From: CAKSHP01 sp045590935
Lineage (GTDB): Bacteria > Bacillota > Clostridia > UBA1381 > UMGS1253
DNA: 64,000 nucleotides
Assembly: GCA_045590935.1 (NCBI GenBank)
Contig: JAZNSA010000018.1
Location: forward strand, 1 to 64,000
Reading direction: 5' to 3'
Made by a program: the position numbers and the translations under genes. Each line of letters opens with the position of its first letter. Position 1 is the first letter of the stretch. The notes under the pieces are model-generated. The model worked only from the letters and a program-made list of their open reading frames with translations. It searched no databases and was not told the DNA's origin. Positions 34,687 through 43,342 of this stretch are shown piece after piece.

Positions 34687-36876
34687 TTAATCTCCATCCA
34701 TATACATAAACTCAACTCTGACGGTTGTTGCAGGCTTAACCGATGCTCCCGCCGCAGGGTCTTGCCTATGCGCAGGCGAATTTGATGTATCATATATACT
34801 AGAGCCTAATATTTCAATATTCAATCCGAGCGACTCAAGCTGTTTTTTTGCTTGTTGGGCGTTTAATCCCGTCAAATCAGGCACCGTAACGTTTTCAATT
34901 TCTGTGTCCTCCGTATACAAAATAACCGTTCCGCCCTCTTGCAGCATTCCACCCGGCGCAGGCATCTGTGCCTTAACAACCTCGCCTTCACCATATACCT
35001 TTACTGCATATCCTTCATTTTTAATTTTTTCTTCTGCTTCTGCTACAGGCAGATTTCTAACGCCTATAACCTCTTTGCTTTTATATTCCTGTCCCGTAAC
35101 AGTCTGCTTTTCAATATGCAAATAGCTAAGAGTTGCTTCCATTATATTTCTCGCAACGGGCGCAGAAATCTGACTTCCCTGATACAAGCCGCCCGTTGGC
35201 TCATCAATTGCCACAAGGCATATAATTTCAGGGTCGTCTGCGGGTGCAACACCCAAAAACGATGCTATATATTTTCCGTTATTACGAGGCGTTTTTTCGG
35301 ATGTACCCGTTTTTCCACCAATCTTATACCCGTCTATTCTTGCCGTTTTTCCCGTTCCGTTTGAAACAACATTTTCAAGATAATCCCGCATTTTAGCAGA
35401 CGTTTCCTTTGATATGACCTGTCTGATAATTTCAGGCTCAAAGCTTTTTATAACGCTTCCGTTATCGTCTGTAAGCGCTTTAACAACGTGTGGCTTTATA
35501 AGATTTCCTCCATTTACAACCGCCGAAACAGCCGTTGCCATTTGAAGTGGCGTTACAGAAAAGCCCTGACCGAAAGAGCTTGTTGCAAGCTCAACCTCAT
35601 GCATATTCTCATCTGTATAATATTGGCTCGTTCCTTCTCCAACAACGTCAAAGCCTGTTTTTTCAGTAAATCCGAAAGCTTTAAAATACTTGTAAAATCT
35701 TTCAACACCAAGTCTTGCTCCAACCTCCATAAAAACAGGGTTGCAAGAATTTGCCAAGCCGTCTTTAAAGTTTTCCGCACCGTGTCCCGCAGTTTTCCAG
35801 CAGTTTATTCTTATTCCCGCAACGCTGTGAAAGCCTTTGCAATAAAACGAATCATTAGCAGAAATAACGTCCTCTTCCAAAGCCATCGCCGCCGTCAATA
35901 TTTTAAATACCGAGCCCGGCTCATAAGTATCACTGACAGCCTTGTTTCTCCACTGCTTATCTAAAATATCACGTTTTTTCTTTGCTCTTTCGTCCTCGTT
36001 TGGTATTCCCGCAAGAGCCTCCATATCCGCCTGAGAAATAATTTTAAAAGGCTCATTAAGGTCATATCCCGGTGAAACCGCCATAGCAAGAATTTCTCCT
36101 GTTTTCGGCGCCATAACAAGCGCAAAAGCCCCCTGGTCAGGCTTGTTTTCCAAAACTGCTTGCTCAAGGTACGTTTGAGCAAAACGCTGAATTGTTTCAT
36201 CTATCGTTAAAACAACATTAGCTCCGTCAACTGAATCATATTTTTCCTCGTGGCGAAAACCCATATCAACACCCGCCGCATTTCTGGCAGATATAATTCT
36301 TCCGCTGACACCCGAAAGCTCATCTTGGAACGTTTTTTCTATTCCATATAATCCTTGGTCATCATCGCCCGTAAAACCGATAAGCTGCGACGCAAGATAG
36401 CCATCTGTATAATACCGTTTCGTATCGTCCTCTAAAATTACACACTTGTAATATTTACTCTGCTCCGAATCTGCTTTAAGCGCACGAATTTGCTCTGCCA
36501 CATCCGCATTAACTCTCCTGGAAAGGCGTACATAAGCAACATCTTTTGTAATTTTGTCATATATTTCCTGATAGTCAAGCCCTAAAACAGACGATAGACC
36601 GCTCGCCGTAACATTAGCATCCTCAACCGACGGCGGCTCAACTGCAACAGTATATGCCGATGCGCTAACCGCAAGCTCCTTCATATTTCTATCATATATT
36701 GTTCCTCTTTTAGGCATAATCATTTCATCACGGGTCTGCTGTGCCTCCGCTTTTTTCTTAAGCTCTCCGCCTCTTACTATTTGCCAATATCCAACTCTTA
36801 CTATCAGCACTGCAAGCAAAGCACAAAAAATCATCATCATAAAAACTATTCTTGCCCTCATACTCTTTTTTGGCAT
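34687..36876 (-). CDS. spoVD: Class B PBP2 transpeptidase with two PASTA domains (SpoVD/FtsI-type)
   Basis: High-molecular-weight class B penicillin-binding protein of 729 residues. One N-terminal membrane anchor (about 9-29) is followed by a dimerisation domain. The transpeptidase has S322-x-x-K325 (GSVFK), S377-C-N379 and K522-T-G. Two C-terminal PASTA domains cover about 601-656 and 661-725. It pairs with the SEDS protein of the cluster. It could be the vegetative FtsI/PbpB or the sporulation SpoVD, and the sequence cannot separate the two. A terminator-like hairpin lies between it and ftsL. Confidence 0.92.
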   Translation of the reverse strand: MPKKSMRARIVFMMMIFCALLAVLIVRVGYWQIVRGGELKKKAEAQQTRDEMIMPKRGTIYDRNMKELAVSASAYTVAVEPPSVEDANVTASGLSSVLGLDYQEIYDKITKDVAYVRLSRRVNADVAEQIRALKADSEQSKYYKCVILEDDTKRYYTDGYLASQLIGFTGDDDQGLYGIEKTFQDELSGVSGRIISARNAAGVDMGFRHEEKYDSVDGANVVLTIDETIQRFAQTYLEQAVLENKPDQGAFALVMAPKTGEILAMAVSPGYDLNEPFKIISQADMEALAGIPNEDERAKKKRDILDKQWRNKAVSDTYEPGSVFKILTAAMALEEDVISANDSFYCKGFHSVAGIRINCWKTAGHGAENFKDGLANSCNPVFMEVGARLGVERFYKYFKAFGFTEKTGFDVVGEGTSQYYTDENMHEVELATSSFGQGFSVTPLQMATAVSAVVNGGNLIKPHVVKALTDDNGSVIKSFEPEIIRQVISKETSAKMRDYLENVVSNGTGKTARIDGYKIGGKTGTSEKTPRNNGKYIASFLGVAPADDPEIICLVAIDEPTGGLYQGSQISAPVARNIMEATLSYLHIEKQTVTGQEYKSKEVIGVRNLPVAEAEEKIKNEGYAVKVYGEGEVVKAQMPAPGGMLQEGGTVILYTEDTEIENVTVPDLTGLNAQQAKKQLESLGLNIEILGSSIYDTSNSPAHRQDPAAGASVKPATTVRVEFMYMDGD

Positions 36877-36938
36877 CTATTATTCCCCCAATATTCCCTT
36901 ATTAGCCCATATTTTCCAAGTATCCTAATAAGCACAAA

Positions 36939-36984
36939 AAGCAAGACCCACACTTTCCGGGATTTCTGCCCGAAGGTCTTACTT
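36939..36984 (-). terminator. Terminator-like hairpin inside the dcw cluster
   Basis: On the minus strand AAGTAAGACC pairs with GGTCTTGCTT, with an inner CGGG/CCCG stem, followed by five T. It lies between ftsL and the PBP2 gene, where readthrough is needed if the cluster is one operon. It may uncouple mraZ-rsmH-ftsL from the rest or act as an attenuator. Confidence 0.7.
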
Positions 36985-37017
36985 CTCGTATGTTATTATC
37001 CTTATAAATATATAATA

Positions 37018-37479
37018 TTACCAACGATTGATTATTCCTAAAACTTTCTGCACAGGCGTTGGTTTTTGTTCTTCGTTTACCCCCGCAATAACATCCTCTC
37101 TATGAAGGTCTACATAAACGAACTGATGCGTTTCAGGTCTTTTCATATTGTAATCATTTATTGCAGTCTGCTCTATTTCGTTAAGGTCCAAGGTTGCCTC
37201 AGCTTCCATTTTATACTGCTTCGATTGAGCCCTCAAGTTAACAAGCTGCTGCTCCTTTTTTGCAATCTCAGAATTTCTTGCATATATCTCAACCTCACGT
37301 CCTATAACGCAAAAAGCAATTGCGCATATCACCAAAGCGTAAAACAAGACAACATTAAGATTAACTGCCCTTTTCTCCTGCTTTTGCTTCACCTCGGCAG
37401 TCTTCTTTGCAACATCCTTGCTCTCCTGCTCATAATAATCATAATCGTACGCTAAATTCCCCGATACAACAGGTCGCAT
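37018..37479 (-). CDS. ftsL: FtsL-like division protein
   Basis: Bitopic protein of 153 residues. It has a charged cytoplasmic N-terminus (about 1-40), one membrane segment (about 43-62) and a short coiled coil (about 65-100, NSEIAKKEQQLVNLRAQSKQY). The tail contains MKRPETHQFVYVDLHREDV. Size, topology and place between rsmH and the PBP2 gene match FtsL. Sequence conservation in this family is low, so the assignment leans on context. Confidence 0.82.
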   Translation of the reverse strand: MRPVVSGNLAYDYDYYEQESKDVAKKTAEVKQKQEKRAVNLNVVLFYALVICAIAFCVIGREVEIYARNSEIAKKEQQLVNLRAQSKQYKMEAEATLDLNEIEQTAINDYNMKRPETHQFVYVDLHREDVIAGVNEEQKPTPVQKVLGIINRW

Positions 37480-37539
37480 ATTTTTATCCTCCGTTTCGTA
37501 ATCTCAACACTTTATTGTATATTTATCTTATAAACATTT

Positions 37540-38472
37540 TTATTTCTTCTCAAAAATTCTAAGCTTCGCACTCTTTGACCTTGAATTTCTCAAAAGCTCC
37601 TGCTCGCTTGCAACTATTGGCTTTTTTGTTATAATCTTTCCTTTTGAAGTCTGATTACAAACGCAAACAGGAAACTCCTTCGGGCATACACAGCCCTTTG
37701 CCAGCTCCGCAAAAGTATCTTTAACAATTCTGTCCTCAAGCGAATGGAACGTTATAATCGCAAGCCTTCCTTTTTTATTCATTCTTAAAACAAAATCACA
37801 AATCGTTTTACTTATAATTTCAAGCTCGCCGTTTACCTCAATTCGTATTGCCTGAAAGGTCCTCTTAGACGGATGCCCGCCCTCTGCTCTTGCCGCCGCA
37901 GGAATAGCCGCCTTTATAACCTCCGTCAGCTCAGCCGTCGTCTTTATCGGCGCATCGCTTCTGCGAGCGCAGATAAACTCCGCAATCCTCTTTGCCCAAC
38001 GTTCTTCTCCGTACTTATATATAATGTCCGCAAGCTCATTTTGACTATATCCGTTAACAACATCAAATGCACTTTTTTCTCTTCTGCGGTCCATCCTCAT
38101 ATCGAGTGGCGCATCATGTATATAACTAAACCCCCGCTCTGCTTCGTCAAGCTGATACGACGAAACCCCCAAATCAATCAGCGCACCGTCTATTTTTTCA
38201 ATACCATTCTCATCTAAAATTTTTATAATCTCAGAAAAATTATTGTGCGCATATATTATTTTATCTCCAAAAGGCGCAAGCCTCTTCTTAGCGGCACAAA
38301 TCGCTTCCTCGTCCTGGTCTATTCCAACCAAACGCCCTTCTCCAATCCTTTGCGCAATCTGCAAGCTATGCCCTGCACCGCCCAGCGTTGCATCAACATA
38401 TATGCCGCCCTCTTTTATATTCAGGCCTTCTATACATTCATTAAGCATTACGGGAATATGCTCAAACTGCAT
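37540..38472 (-). CDS. rsmH: 16S rRNA (cytosine(1402)-N4)-methyltransferase RsmH
   Basis: SAM-dependent methyltransferase of about 310 residues acting on C1402 of 16S rRNA. HIPVMLNECIEGL at the N-terminus, DATLGGAGHS (SAM loop), DLGVSSYQLD, and RRPFQA-like KRTFQAIRIEVN are family marks. A cysteine cluster (CVCPKEFPVCVC) near 280 is normal. The start is the ATG at 38472 with a GGATGTG site. It follows mraZ as in nearly all dcw clusters. Confidence 0.95.
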   Translation of the reverse strand: MQFEHIPVMLNECIEGLNIKEGGIYVDATLGGAGHSLQIAQRIGEGRLVGIDQDEEAICAAKKRLAPFGDKIIYAHNNFSEIIKILDENGIEKIDGALIDLGVSSYQLDEAERGFSYIHDAPLDMRMDRRREKSAFDVVNGYSQNELADIIYKYGEERWAKRIAEFICARRSDAPIKTTAELTEVIKAAIPAAARAEGGHPSKRTFQAIRIEVNGELEIISKTICDFVLRMNKKGRLAIITFHSLEDRIVKDTFAELAKGCVCPKEFPVCVCNQTSKGKIITKKPIVASEQELLRNSRSKSAKLRIFEKK

Positions 38473-38508
38473 CAATTTTCACATCCTACAAAAAATTTTC
38501 TCCCGCTA

Positions 38509-38949
38509 CTAAAAGTCAAGCCCGATTTCATTCATAGTTTCAAGAATGTTTGAAAAGTCGAAGCTTTCTTCCTTTTCGTTCCACTTATCCAAATCCCAAA
38601 TCTCAAATCTGTTTCTTACTCCCAGCACCTTGACGTTTTTAACAATCCCCGCATAGGCACGCTGCTTTTGAGGAATGTTAATTCTTCCAAGCTTATCCGT
38701 TTCGCACTCAGCAGTATTCGCCGTAAAATTTCTTACGAAATCCGCCGCCTTTTTGCTTGTTACGGTAGGAAGCTGCGCAAGCTTATCATAAATCTTTATC
38801 CATTCATTTTCGGGATACACAAACAGACATGCATCGGTTGTTCCTTTTGTTACATAAAACTTCTCGCCTTCGCTTCCATCACGAAACTTAGACGGCACAC
38901 TAACTCTGCCCTTAGCATCAACTGTGTGGTCATATTCACCAATAAACAC
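38509..38949 (-). CDS. mraZ: Transcriptional regulator MraZ
   Basis: DNA-binding regulator of the dcw operon, 146 residues, with two SpoVT/AbrB-like halves. MFIGEYDHTVDAKGRVSVPSKFR at the start is typical (GTG start at 38949 with GGGAGGTGAT). The second half carries AECETDKLGRINIPQKQR. An earlier GTG at 38958 is inside the ribosome site. It is the first gene after the dcw promoter and probably acts on its own leader. Confidence 0.93.
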   Translation of the reverse strand: MFIGEYDHTVDAKGRVSVPSKFRDGSEGEKFYVTKGTTDACLFVYPENEWIKIYDKLAQLPTVTSKKAADFVRNFTANTAECETDKLGRINIPQKQRAYAGIVKNVKVLGVRNRFEIWDLDKWNEKEESFDFSNILETMNEIGLDF

Positions 38950-39046
38950 GTCTATCACCTCCCGAAATTTTTTATTCTCTCATTTTAATACCAAATGTTA
39001 AAAATTTTTCCACTTCTATACATTTTTTAACACTTCTTTCCCCTTT
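38950..39046 (-). promoter_or_regulatory. Leader of the dcw operon with direct repeats
   Basis: On the minus strand the leader has GAAGTGTTAAAAA and GAAGTGGAAAAAT with 20 bp between the starts of the two GAAGTG boxes, two helical turns apart. MraZ binds short direct repeats near its own gene in other bacteria. These are candidates only, as they do not match the TGGGN consensus closely. Confidence 0.35.
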
Positions 39047-39081
39047 AGTGTAATTTTACACTATCTTTACAAATATATCAA
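39047..39081 (-). promoter_or_regulatory. dcw operon promoter with overlapping palindromic operator
   Basis: On the minus strand TTGATA (39076-39081) and TAAAAT (39053-39058) are spaced by 17 bp. The -10 box is inside a perfect inverted repeat, AGTGTAA-TT-TTACACT (39047-39062), which looks like a repressor operator. It is the only clear promoter for the 14-gene minus-strand run. Confidence 0.65.
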
Positions 39082-39200
39082 GAGTTTTTTAAAAATTTTT
39101 TAAATTTTTTTTGGTTTTTTTTATAAAAACTATCAAATCAGTATTTTTTTTGGTTTTTTTGCATAATTTTGACCCCCTTTTTTTGAGCATATTTTCGCTC

Positions 39201-39229
39201 TTGATAAAATTTTCATTATATTGTATAAT
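39201..39229 (+). promoter_or_regulatory. SigA-type promoter of hflX
   Basis: TTGATA and TATAAT are separated by 17 bp. The leader to the hflX start is about 160 nt, AT-rich, with a small hairpin (GCAGATAAGA/TTATCTCCGC) just before the ribosome site. The bases 39082-39200 between the two divergent promoters are extremely AT-rich, with no gene. Confidence 0.75.
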
Positions 39230-39394
39230 AAATGCATATAATAAATCACAGTTGAATAGCATTTATTTTTTGAATGCAAACTCAATATTTTTAATTTTTT
39301 TAAAAAATAAAATATTATTAGAAAACAACATTTTAGAAAATAACATTGCGCAGATAAGATTTTTATCTCCGCTAAAAAAGAATTGAGGAATTTT

Positions 39395-40681
39395 ATGTTT
39401 GAAAACGAAATAAAAAAAGAACGCGCAATTCTTTCAGGCGTTCATACTGGAAGCTTAGATATTTTATCCGATACAACCGATGAGTCTCTTGCCGAGCTTG
39501 AGGAACTTGCGAAAACCGCAGGGGTTGAAGTTGTTGCAACCTGCGTCCAGAACAGACCCTCGCCCGACAACGCAACATATATCGGTGAAGGCAAGCTTGA
39601 AGAGATAAGGCTTTGCGCCTCCTCTGCAGATGCTGATACAATAATTTTCGATGATGAATTATCTCCTATGCAGGTCAGAAATATTTCGGATGCTCTCAAT
39701 ATGAAGGTTATCGACAGAACAATGCTCATTCTTGACATTTTTGCTTCAAGAGCAATAACAAAAGAGGGTAAAATCCAAGTTGAGCTTGCTCAGCTTAAAT
39801 ATATGCTTCCGAGATTGGTCGGAATGGGAACGGCACTTTCAAGGCTTGGCGGTGGAATTGGAACAAGAGGTCCGGGCGAAACAAAGCTTGAAACAGACAG
39901 ACGTCATATACGCAGACGAATAGAATATCTCTCAAATGAGCTTAAGGACATCTCTGCTCACAGAGAGCTTTTGCGTTCAAGGCGAAAGAAGGACGGCAAG
40001 CCCATTGTTGCCTTAGTAGGGTATACAAATGCGGGAAAATCTACCCTTTTAAACTATCTGACAGGCGCAAGCGTTTTGGCAGAAAACAAGCTTTTTGCAA
40101 CTCTTGACCCAACGCAGAGAAGCTTAGTTTTAGAAGATAGCCGACAAATCTTAATTGTTGATACTGTAGGGTTTATAAGAAAGCTTCCCCACCACCTTGT
40201 TAAGGCGTTTAAATCAACGCTTGAAGAAGCGGCTCTTGCCGATGTATTAATTCACGTTATCGACAGCTCCAACCCCGAATTTCAAAATCACATAATGGTT
40301 GTAAATTCGATTTTAGCTGAGCTTGGTGCAAGTGGAAAACCAACAATTGCAGTTTTAAATAAAACAGACCTTTGCGAGGATGAAGCATTTCTCCCAAAAT
40401 CGATAGATTCTGCGACAAAAACAGTTATGACAAGCATAACAAATAATATCGGAATGGATAAATTGATTGAGGCGATAAATGATACCGTACCCGGCAAAAA
40501 GCAGAAAACAACCCTGCTTATTCCATATAGCGAAGGCGCAATAATAACCATGCTCCATAACGACCAGCTCGTTTTGGCAGAGGAATATACTAACGACGGA
40601 ACAAAAATAACAGCACTGATAGATGAAATTTGCTATACAAAGCTTAGAAATTACATTCTGAGGGGACAAGATTTATGTTAA
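39395..40681 (+). CDS. hflX: Ribosome-associated GTPase HflX
   Basis: GTPase that splits or rescues stalled ribosomes, 428 residues. The HflX N-terminal domain (about 15-190) has AELEELAKTAGVEVV and GTRGPGETKLETDRR. The G domain has GYTNAGKSTLLNYL (G1), VDTVGFIRKLPHHLV (G3) and LNKTDLC (G4). The start is the ATG at 39395 after GAGGAA, not the earlier TTG. Its stop overlaps the YigZ gene by 7 bp. Confidence 0.95.
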   Translation: MFENEIKKERAILSGVHTGSLDILSDTTDESLAELEELAKTAGVEVVATCVQNRPSPDNATYIGEGKLEEIRLCASSADADTIIFDDELSPMQVRNISDALNMKVIDRTMLILDIFASRAITKEGKIQVELAQLKYMLPRLVGMGTALSRLGGGIGTRGPGETKLETDRRHIRRRIEYLSNELKDISAHRELLRSRRKKDGKPIVALVGYTNAGKSTLLNYLTGASVLAENKLFATLDPTQRSLVLEDSRQILIVDTVGFIRKLPHHLVKAFKSTLEEAALADVLIHVIDSSNPEFQNHIMVVNSILAELGASGKPTIAVLNKTDLCEDEAFLPKSIDSATKTVMTSITNNIGMDKLIEAINDTVPGKKQKTTLLIPYSEGAIITMLHNDQLVLAEEYTNDGTKITALIDEICYTKLRNYILRGQDLC

Positions 40682-41310
40682 AAGATTACAAAACAATAAG
40701 GCAGAGCGCATCTGCCGAATTTATAGAGAAAAAAAGCAGGTTTATTGCTACGGTACGCCCCGTTTCAACAGAAGCAGAGGCGCTGAAGCTCATCGAGGAT
40801 ATGAAAGGAAGATACAGCGATGCAAGCCACAACGTTTACGCCTATATAATAAGCGAAAACAATATCTGTCGCTACAGCGATGCAGGCGAACCTTCAGGAA
40901 CAGCGGGCTTGCCCGTTTTAGACGTTTTAAGAAAGGAAAACTTAACCGACGTTGCAATCGTTGTAACCCGCTATTTCGGGGGGATTCTGCTTGGCGGTGG
41001 CGGACTTGTCCGCGCATATTCCGCAAGCGCAAAAAAGGGCATTGATGCGGGAATGATAATAACAAAAACGCTTTGCAACGTTATAAAAATCCAATCCGAT
41101 TATACAACCTTTGGAAAGGTTCAATACGAAACTGTCGATATGGGCTATACAATCAAAGATATTGTATACGAAGCAGATGTTACAATTTATGTTTACTGCA
41201 AATCAGACCTTACCAACTCTTATATAAAACGTATAAATGATATAACAAACGCAAGAGTTAAAATAGAAATTGCAGGCGAAGAATATTTAAGCATCGAGGA
41301 CAAGGCTTAA
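40675..41310 (+). CDS. YigZ/IMPACT-family protein
   Basis: YigZ family protein (UPF0029/IMPACT N-terminal fold), 211 residues. EKKSRFIATVRPVSTEAEA, SHNVYAYIIS, and SDAGEPSGTAGLPVLDVLRKENLTDVAIVVTRYFGG-type segments followed by LLGGGGLVRAYSASAKKGI are diagnostic. A C-terminal DUF1949 ferredoxin-like domain follows. The biochemical role is unsettled; it is often linked to translation or stress. It is coupled to hflX by overlap. Confidence 0.9.
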   Translation: MLKDYKTIRQSASAEFIEKKSRFIATVRPVSTEAEALKLIEDMKGRYSDASHNVYAYIISENNICRYSDAGEPSGTAGLPVLDVLRKENLTDVAIVVTRYFGGILLGGGGLVRAYSASAKKGIDAGMIITKTLCNVIKIQSDYTTFGKVQYETVDMGYTIKDIVYEADVTIYVYCKSDLTNSYIKRINDITNARVKIEIAGEEYLSIEDKA

Positions 41311-41340
41311 AGCAATACTTAAACCAAGGATGGTCATTTA

Positions 41341-42570
41341 ATGAAGCTAACAAAAAAACATACTTTAATTGCAGGTTTTACGGGGTACATAGTGCAGGCG
41401 CTCGTAAACAACATTGCTCCCCTTTTATACGTTACATTTCAAAAGGAATTTGCAATAACTCTCGACAAAATCGGATATATCGCATCAATAAATTTTTCCG
41501 TACAAATTTTAGTTGATTTGATGTGTGCACGCTATGTAGACAAAATCGGCTACAGAAGGTGCATTTGTATTGCACTTATCTTAGCAAGCGTAGGCGTTGC
41601 AGGGCTTGGCATTTTCCCATACATTTTCCCAAGCGCATACCTTGGAATAATTTTTTCAACTATTATAAGCGCAATCGGCGGCGGTGTATTAGAGGTTGTA
41701 ATAAGTCCTATTGTTGAGGCAATACCCGGCAATGCAAAAAGTGCCAAAATGAGTCTTCTTCATTCTTTTTACTGTTGGGGACAGGTTGGAGTAGTTGTTT
41801 TATCAACGCTATTTTTTATATTTGCAGGAATTAATAATTGGAAATTCTTGTGCTTTCTTTGGACAATAATTCCGCTGACTAATTTTGTTTTATTTTTAAA
41901 AGTACCAATTTGGCATTTGGTCGAAGACGGGGTTTCAATGCCGTTTAAAGAGCTTATTTCAAAAAAGCTTTTTTGGTTATTCTTTGTACTTATGCTTTGT
42001 GCGGGTGCATCCGAGCTTGCAATGTCGCAATGGTCAAGTCTTTTTGCAGAGCTTGGCTTAAAGGTATCAAAGTCGGTTGGCGATATACTCGGAATGTGTT
42101 GCTTTGCAATTTTGATGGGCGTTTCTCGATTGTATTTCGGCTTTAACTCGCAAAAGCTAAAGCTTGAAAACGGCATTCTTTTAAGCAGCGTGCTATGCAT
42201 AATTTCATATTTATTAACGGCTTTTTCGCCGTCGCCGCTTCTTTCTTTGATAGGATGCTCGCTATGCGGACTAAGCGTTGGATTGATGTGGCCCGGCACA
42301 TATAGTCTTGCTGCAAAGGTTTTCCCAACGGGCGGAACAACAATGTTTGCAATTTTAGCGTTTGCAGGGGATATAGGTTGCTCAACAGGACCTACCCTTG
42401 TTGGAACAATTTCAACATTTATCCAAAATATCAACAAAAATATTTTTCCTTCTCTTATTCACGGAACAGATATAACCGAAATCGGACTTAAAATAGGTCT
42501 GTCTGTAATGTTTGTTTTTCCGCTTGCAATGCTTATATCGGTAGTATTGTTAAAACGAAAACACCGCTAG
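41341..42570 (+). CDS. MFS transporter
   Basis: Major facilitator protein of 409 residues with about 12 membrane segments. DKIGYIASINFSVQILVDLMCARYVDKIGYRR carries the loop 2-3 motif (ARYVDKIGYRR). WGQVGVVVLSTLFF and GLSVGLMWPGTYSLAAKVFPTGG lie later. It resembles FucP/fucose-permease-like carriers of gut Firmicutes. The substrate is unknown. It lies 30 bp after the YigZ gene and may be co-transcribed. Confidence 0.85.
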   Translation: MKLTKKHTLIAGFTGYIVQALVNNIAPLLYVTFQKEFAITLDKIGYIASINFSVQILVDLMCARYVDKIGYRRCICIALILASVGVAGLGIFPYIFPSAYLGIIFSTIISAIGGGVLEVVISPIVEAIPGNAKSAKMSLLHSFYCWGQVGVVVLSTLFFIFAGINNWKFLCFLWTIIPLTNFVLFLKVPIWHLVEDGVSMPFKELISKKLFWLFFVLMLCAGASELAMSQWSSLFAELGLKVSKSVGDILGMCCFAILMGVSRLYFGFNSQKLKLENGILLSSVLCIISYLLTAFSPSPLLSLIGCSLCGLSVGLMWPGTYSLAAKVFPTGGTTMFAILAFAGDIGCSTGPTLVGTISTFIQNINKNIFPSLIHGTDITEIGLKIGLSVMFVFPLAMLISVVLLKRKHR

Positions 42571-42571
42571 G

Positions 42572-42706
42572 TTATCGTTGAATTTGTTTGGCAAGCCGTT
42601 GCCCATTTTTATTGATTTCATAATCGTAATAAGATTCCATTTTTACTGTTTCGCCATTAACAGTAATTTTGCTTCCTTCTTCTGCAACAATTAAAATGTT
42701 AACTTG
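42572..42706 (-). pseudogene. C-terminal fragment of an unidentified protein
   Basis: A 44-codon open stretch on the minus strand has strong coding character (EEGSKITVNGETVKMESYY, ending GQRLAKQIQR) but has no start codon in the first half and no ribosome site. It stops 1 bp from the MFS stop codon, convergent. It abuts the palindromic repeat at 42716, so the rest of the gene was probably lost when that repeat or a larger element inserted. I do not recognise the family. Confidence 0.5.
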
Positions 42707-42715
42707 TCAATAATG

Positions 42716-42807
42716 AAATCCGTCTTTTATCCGCCGTAGGCGATTTCATATGCGTAGCAGATTTCATCCACCGCAGGTGGATTTCTTCCGTCTGTTAAGA
42801 CGGATTT
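42716..42807 (-). repeat. 90-bp palindromic repeat, copy A (3' of tmRNA)
   Basis: The ends are AAATCCGTC and GACGGATTT in inverted orientation. Inside are hairpins TCCGCCGTAGGCGA and ATCCACCGCAGGTGGAT. It matches 59264-59353 (copy B) in inverted window orientation but in the same orientation relative to the RNA gene upstream. It is non-coding. Confidence 0.85.
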
Positions 42808-42812
42808 ACATG

Positions 42813-42846
42813 AAAAAAGAACTTTTGTCGGTAGACAAAAGCTCTG
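42813..42846 (-). terminator. Terminator of tmRNA
   Basis: On the minus strand AGAGCTTTTGTC pairs with GACAAAAGTTCT around a short loop, followed by a run of T. It lies 8 bp after the tmRNA CCA end. Confidence 0.85.
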
Positions 42847-42853
42847 TTTTTCA

Positions 42854-43202
42854 TGGTGGAGGCGAGGAGAGTCGAACTCCTGTCCGAAAACATATCCGCA
42901 TAGGCGTCTCCGGGTGCAGTTTGTGGTCAAAATTCCCTTCGTTATAAGTCCGCAAACAAACTTATAACGTCAGTAGCTTCATTAGTCATGTTCGGCGCAA
43001 AGCTTAACCGAATCACGTTCACTGCAAAATGACGCCCTGTCCCGAGCTGCAGTCTTCTCAGGCAGAACGGCCGCCGTTAATTAGGCAGCGTAAGCTAAAT
43101 CTTTATTAGCGTTTATATTTAAAAAATTGAGCTTTTAAAGTGGCGCCCAACCACTACCCGCTTCCCACGGTTCAACGTCCCCGTCGAAACCGGTACGCCC
43201 CC
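42854..43202 (-). ncRNA. ssrA: Transfer-messenger RNA (tmRNA)
   Basis: Rescues stalled ribosomes with SmpB, 349 nt. The 5' end GGGGGCG pairs with CGCCTCC before the encoded ACCA end. The T-arm GTTCGACTC near the 3' end and the 5' GGTTTCGACGGGG are classic. The tag frame ends at 43081 and reads NANKDLAYAA with stop TAA. The -AYAA end differs from the common clostridial -ALAA or -AIAA. The exact resume codon (AAC or the codon before) is uncertain. Pseudoknot stems are visible after the tag. ORFs drawn over this region are artefacts. Confidence 0.97.
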
Positions 43203-43236
43203 ATATATATTGTAAATAAATTCATTTGCAATAATT

Positions 43237-43264
43237 AGTATACCACATTTTTTCAATTTGTCAA
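43237..43264 (-). promoter_or_regulatory. SigA promoter of tmRNA
   Basis: On the minus strand a perfect TTGACA and TATACT are spaced by 16 bp. About 35 bp separate the -10 box from the mature tmRNA 5' end, so a short 5' trailer must be removed by RNase P. Confidence 0.75.
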
Positions 43265-43342
43265 CAGGAAACATATTGAAGTGTGTGTATAATATTTATA
43301 TATTCTTTCAGCATTATTTTAATACTGCTCAATCAAATATTT

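Noticed and set aside
39111..39386. A 91-codon frame before hflX
   Set aside because: Almost pure A/T low-complexity sequence containing the hflX promoter; no ribosome site.
42727..42947. Open frames on both strands at the tmRNA 3' end
   Set aside because: They lie over the tmRNA acceptor arm, its terminator and the palindromic repeat; there is no ribosome site or protein-like composition.
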